Positions 61,386 to 64,000 of a stretch of 64,000 nucleotides of DNA are shown in pieces. Under the pieces are notes generated by a model, which was not told the origin of the DNA, ran no database searches, and saw only the letters and a program-made list of their open reading frames with translations. Position 1 is the first letter of the stretch. The number at the start of each line of letters is the position of its first letter. The stretch spans positions 16,128 through 80,127 of the forward strand of contig JAENZP010000015.1 in assembly GCA_016841205.1 (NCBI GenBank), written 5' to 3'. The DNA comes from Desulfoscipio geothermicus. GTDB taxonomy: Bacteria > Bacillota > Desulfotomaculia > Desulfotomaculales > Desulfallaceae. A program made the translations under genes and the position numbers.

Positions 61386-62057
61386 ATGAAATGGTTTAGT
61401 AAAAAGAATATGCTAACGGCAGCCTTCATTATGATTCTTGGAATTGTATTTTACTTATGTCAAAAATCAGGAATGTTTGAGAACCCCACAGCGGAGGGGC
61501 TAAAAGAATATATAGCTTCTTGTGGCGTTTTTGGTCCTATTGTTTATATGATCATGTTTTCCGTAATTCCATCAGGTTCAGTTATTGCAATTGCTGGCGG
61601 AATGGCTTTTGGAATGTATTTTGGAACCTTATACACCATAATTGGAGCAACGATTGGTGCAACGGTGGCGTTCTATATTTCCAGGCTTCTAGGGATTGGT
61701 GCCGTTGAAAAACTTTTTAAAGGTAAAATGCTCAAAATCGAGGATGGAACTGAACGTGGTGGTTTTCTCCTCATACTAATCTTGCGGCTTATTCCTATCA
61801 TACCCTTTAATGCGATAAGTTTTGGAGCTGGGCTTACCAGGATTAAATATATTGACTACATGTTAGCTACAATGATTGGAATTATTCCCGGATCTCTTGT
61901 ATTTATTAACCTAGGAGACAAGGCTTTAAATGTAAGATCCCCTGAATTTATTTTAGCTATTGGAATATTGTTGCTGATAGTTATTGTCTCTACCCTTTTA
62001 AAGGGGAGATTTTCCTTTGAAGATTTGCAAGCTAAGGTTTTGCACAAAAAAAGATGA
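61386..62057 (+). CDS. TVP38/TMEM64 family membrane protein (SNARE-associated/DedA-like)
   Basis: 223 residues from ATG 61386, after GGAGGG; the longer frame lacks a site. About five membrane helices. Family core: FGPIVYMIMFSVIPSGSVIA, GGMAFGMYFGTLYTIIGATIGATVAFYISR, and the second re-entrant motif LRLIPIIPFNAISFGAGLT. Members are thought to move lipids or to act as flippases for undecaprenyl phosphate or phosphatidylethanolamine. AT-rich, different in base composition from the genes before 58 kb. Confidence 0.9.
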   Translation: MKWFSKKNMLTAAFIMILGIVFYLCQKSGMFENPTAEGLKEYIASCGVFGPIVYMIMFSVIPSGSVIAIAGGMAFGMYFGTLYTIIGATIGATVAFYISRLLGIGAVEKLFKGKMLKIEDGTERGGFLLILILRLIPIIPFNAISFGAGLTRIKYIDYMLATMIGIIPGSLVFINLGDKALNVRSPEFILAIGILLLIVIVSTLLKGRFSFEDLQAKVLHKKR

Positions 62058-62107
62058 ATTGATAATGCTTATATCTATTTTAATATCGATACTGTGAAAA
62101 GGGTGAA

Positions 62108-62332
62108 ATGATCAATTTTGTTACCGATGACCGCTACCCTACTACTACAGGTAAAGAATATCGTCAAGCAAGGTGGTCTACTCCGGTCAGGGATTACATG
62201 AACTTTATTGCTGTATAGCTGGCAAGTTATGGAGAAGCCATTTGGAATTTGCCTAAGGGGGATTACTATTACGGCCAAGTAAACATTAAGGAATTTGCTT
62301 TCAATTATTACAGATTTACACAACAGTTCTAA
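62108..62332 (+). pseudogene. Interrupted frame of unknown family
   Basis: From ATG 62108 the frame reads INFVTDDRYPTTTGKEYRQ, then STPVRDYMNFIAV, meets TAG at 62216-62218, and continues in the same frame LASYGEAIWNLPKGDYYYGQ, then VNIKEFAFNYYRFTQQF to TAA. The coding look on both sides of the amber codon suggests one ~74-residue protein broken by a point mutation. Family not recognised. Confidence 0.45.
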
Positions 62333-62443
62333 GAGACGGTACTAGCTAAGAGGTTATACCTATTGTTACGAACGACGAACAGCAGGTTGTCTCCATGTTA
62401 GCGGCATAGGAAGCTAACCATGAAAACATAAACTTTAACAAAA

Positions 62444-62482
62444 ACGCTATGAAGTTCATATCACTCATAGCGTCTTATTTTT
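62444..62482 (+). terminator. Terminator-like hairpin
   Basis: Stem ACGCTATGA / TCATAGCGT, 12-nt loop, then CTTATTTTTGG. The stretch 62333-62443 before it shows only short coding-like debris. Confidence 0.65.
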
Positions 62483-62582
62483 GGTTATCTTTAGTTTAAG
62501 CATTGACATATAGTCTGAGCACAGCTATAATTTTTTAGTAATTTAGTTGTTTAGTTAATTTGTTAAATTAAGAGGTAAATTA

Positions 62583-63062
62583 ATGAAAATACTTACAACT
62601 TTAAAGCATAAACCGGTAATAGTATCTAAAGACTATGAGAATGTTGACGGTAGAAATGCTTATAATTCAGATGCCAAAGGTCTTTCATTAGGATTGGCTC
62701 AATGGAATGATCGGGCGAAGGTAGATATATCCGCCAAAGTATTGAGATATACAGGCGAAAAATGGTCCAGACCAGTCAGAGGAATTGCCGTTGCACCATG
62801 TACTCGACCTTTCAATTCTAGTTTGTAGAACAAAACTTTATTTCCAAGAAGCATATCGGTATGAGAAACTATAGATAATGAAAAGCCCGTGATCGACAGA
62901 ATGGGTTTACAGGGTGACGCCATGACAGTGGCTATATGCACTGACAATGAAAAGATCAATGAGGATATTAAATTATTCATCCAACCTCTCAGTAATGATG
63001 ATGAGCATATTGGAGAATGGTTGCGTACTTTATCAAGGATTTTAGGGGAGATGGGATATTAA
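62583..63062 (+). pseudogene. Frameshifted DUF6530-like gene
   Basis: ATG after AAGAGGTAAATTA. The first frame reads KHKPVIVSKDYENVDGR, then LSLGLAQWNDRAKVDISAK to KWSR. Sense then continues in the +1 frame as QSEELPLHHVLDLSILVC, then RTKLYFQEAYRYEKL, and returns to the first frame as DNEKPVIDRMGLQGDAMTVA to LSRILGEMGY, TAA. One extra base near 62770 and one missing base near 62872 explain it. The whole would be ~160 residues. I recognise it as DUF6530-like with moderate certainty. It precedes the GIY-YIG gene by 3 nt. Confidence 0.65.
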
Positions 63063-63065
63063 TCC

Positions 63066-63428
63066 ATGGACAAAAGCAGAAAAAAAGAACTAAGAGAACA
63101 ATACAAGCGAACGAAACCTCAGATGGGAATATTTATCATTCGCTCTAAAATAACTAACAAATGCTATATTGAAGGAACTCAAGACCTGAGAGGCAAAATT
63201 AACGGCACTAAAGCTAGATTGGGTGGTGGGATTCATCCCAACCGGGAACTACAGAAGGCATGGCAGGATGATGGTGAAGCAAACTTTACAATTGAGATAC
63301 TTGAAAATCTCGAATACGATAAGGATGAATCAAAAACCGACTATAAAGAAGATTTGGCTTTATTGCAAATGATTTGGGAAGATAAATTGATTAATGAAAA
63401 TGTGGAGTTCTATAAAAAAAGAATATAA
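63066..63428 (+). CDS. GIY-YIG nuclease-family protein (120 aa)
   Basis: ATG 63066, 3 nt after the previous frame's stop. MGIFIIRSKITNKCYIEGTQ corresponds to the GIY...YIG strands, and the region GGGIHPNRELQKAWQDDG with FTIEILENL follows the domain order. The canonical motif residues are altered (GIF and YIE), as in the LuxR-associated GIY-YIG proteins of Clostridia, so nuclease activity is uncertain. The C-terminal charged helix is full length. Intact, although both neighbours are decayed. Confidence 0.7.
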   Translation: MDKSRKKELREQYKRTKPQMGIFIIRSKITNKCYIEGTQDLRGKINGTKARLGGGIHPNRELQKAWQDDGEANFTIEILENLEYDKDESKTDYKEDLALLQMIWEDKLINENVEFYKKRI

Positions 63429-63445
63429 AATGGGGATTACTTGTA

Positions 63446-63640
63446 ATGAAAGTTGATGAAATTATAAAACTCTGATTGATCAGGAAGAATTACCTTACTG
63501 TGGCGGTATCACTGTGATTTATACGCAGGCCACACACCGGGACACACATTTGTCTGTATCATAAATGCAGCAAAGCACTAATAGCTGTTAATCTGCTTGC
63601 TATTTATAAGGTTTCGTTTCCACCCCCTGAGATTTTATAG
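63446..63640 (+). pseudogene. Fragment of an MBL-fold metallohydrolase
   Basis: LIDQEELPYCGGITVIYT is followed, after a frame change, by GHTPGHTFVCI (the MBL motif around the metal-binding His) and, after another, by KALIAVNLLAIYK. This matches the order ITVIHTPGHTPGHI...KTLIAGDLL of metallo-beta-lactamase-fold proteins. At least two frameshifts, and both ends are missing. Confidence 0.6.
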
Positions 63641-63904
63641 GGCATCAATCACATAAAAGTAATCCTATTTTTACATTTTCCGACCCCTTCAGCATACTAG
63701 TTAACTTACCAGAGGTTTTGGAGTACACCTCTGATATAATGAATGTACATTGAAAAAATATAAACCATAAATTACCGGTTGCATTAAAGCCTCCAAAATG
63801 ATAACATAACAAATGTCGCTGCTACGGTAGCGGCGCAAGAAACCAAATCAGGGCAATAATGGTAAGCGGCAATTCAATAGAACAGACGCACCCACAAATT
63901 GCCT
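63641..63904. other. Gap before the rRNA leader
   Basis: 264 nt, no gene seen. A small hairpin CCAGAGGT / ACCTCTG lies at about 63710-63734, followed by TATAAT with no matching -35. Confidence 0.3.
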
Positions 63905-64000
63905 TTGACACAGACAGACACAAAGTGCTACAATACAATTCCGGCCGCGAAAACGGCCGAACGGTCCTTGAAAACTAAACAGTGCAAAGAGATGGAAATC
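63905..64000 (+). promoter_or_regulatory. rRNA operon promoter and 5' leader (16S gene expected just beyond the window)
   Basis: TTGACA (63905-63910), 18-bp spacer, TACAAT (63929-63934), then a small hairpin GGCCG-CGAAAA-CGGCC (63943-63958) and GGTCCTTGAAAACTAAACAG, a sequence found just upstream of 16S rRNA genes in many Firmicutes. The 16S gene itself is not in the window, so the operon is inferred. Confidence 0.7.

Noticed and set aside
62108..62332. In-frame TAG as pyrrolysine (also TAG 30445 in the TSUP remnant)
   Set aside because: The TSUP locus also has a frame change and a TAA, and the second protein is not a methylamine methyltransferase. No pyl genes are in the window. Plain mutation is simpler.
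1..64000. CRISPR arrays, prophage genes, complete insertion sequences, tRNA genes
   Set aside because: No regularly spaced direct repeats, transposase or phage structural frames, and no tRNA T-arm/acceptor combinations were seen on either strand.

Overview
The window comes from a Gram-positive, spore-forming strict anaerobe of the Peptococcaceae type (Desulfotomaculum/Pelotomaculum relatives). This rests on gene content: a CotF-like coat protein, a GerW/YtfJ protein and a YjcZ-like peptide (spores); Hdr subunits, an NAD-linked selenocysteine formate dehydrogenase, an orphan 2-oxoacid:ferredoxin oxidoreductase beta subunit and several ferredoxin-like proteins (low-potential anaerobic metabolism); and futalosine-type menaquinone synthesis (mqnA). 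AGGAGG-type ribosome sites are strong and TTG/GTG starts are frequent. No species was identified.

Layout. 0-3.7 kb: 3' end of hdrB and a double-flavin hdrA. 3.7-15.2 kb: coat protein, a leftward thrC/small membrane protein/macrodomain unit, many small uncharacterised genes, a sirtuin, an EEP-family hydrolase, tsaD, a DnaA-box cluster in a 686-nt gap, and an ACT-domain protein. 15.4-21.2 kb: formyl-THF cyclo-ligase, then NuoE-like/NuoF-like/FdhA genes. The fdhA frame crosses an in-frame UGA followed by a SECIS hairpin, so it encodes a selenoprotein. A 28-bp perfect inverted repeat follows. 21.4-31.8 kb: acyl-CoA ligase, Na/Pi transporter, LytTR regulator, acpS-nnrDE-alr, a NapH-like Fe-S membrane protein with an operator over its promoter, a decayed TSUP permease and a ferredoxin. 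31.9-45.4 kb: large membrane phosphatase-fold protein, speD, prenyl synthase-like protein plus mqnA, ktrBA potassium uptake, an MtaD-like deaminase, selA-selB (which serve fdhA), midA and a Ser/Glu-rich small protein. 45.5-58.7 kb: DUF456, two uspA paralogues flanking a purine nucleoside ABC importer with xpt, rnhA, purL-purQ, a short ArgA-like acetyltransferase and the orphan oxidoreductase beta subunit.

58.7-64 kb is AT-rich and decayed. It holds two related tiny peptide genes (one with a stop at codon 5), a membrane-anchored Mrr-like protein, a YjcZ-like peptide, the last ~40 nt of a 23S rRNA gene followed by a 5S-like gene with ~42 extra nt in helix IV, a TVP38 protein, several frameshifted pseudogenes and a GIY-YIG protein. 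The window ends in a promoter and leader typical of the region just upstream of a 16S rRNA gene, so the 23S/5S fragment looks like the remnant of a neighbouring rRNA operon.

The most unusual points are: the interrupted 5S/23S remnant; selB and acpS, both lacking any ATG/GTG/TTG start and both reading AUA where the initiator is expected; the tandem peptide genes; and the DnaA-box cluster away from any dnaA gene.
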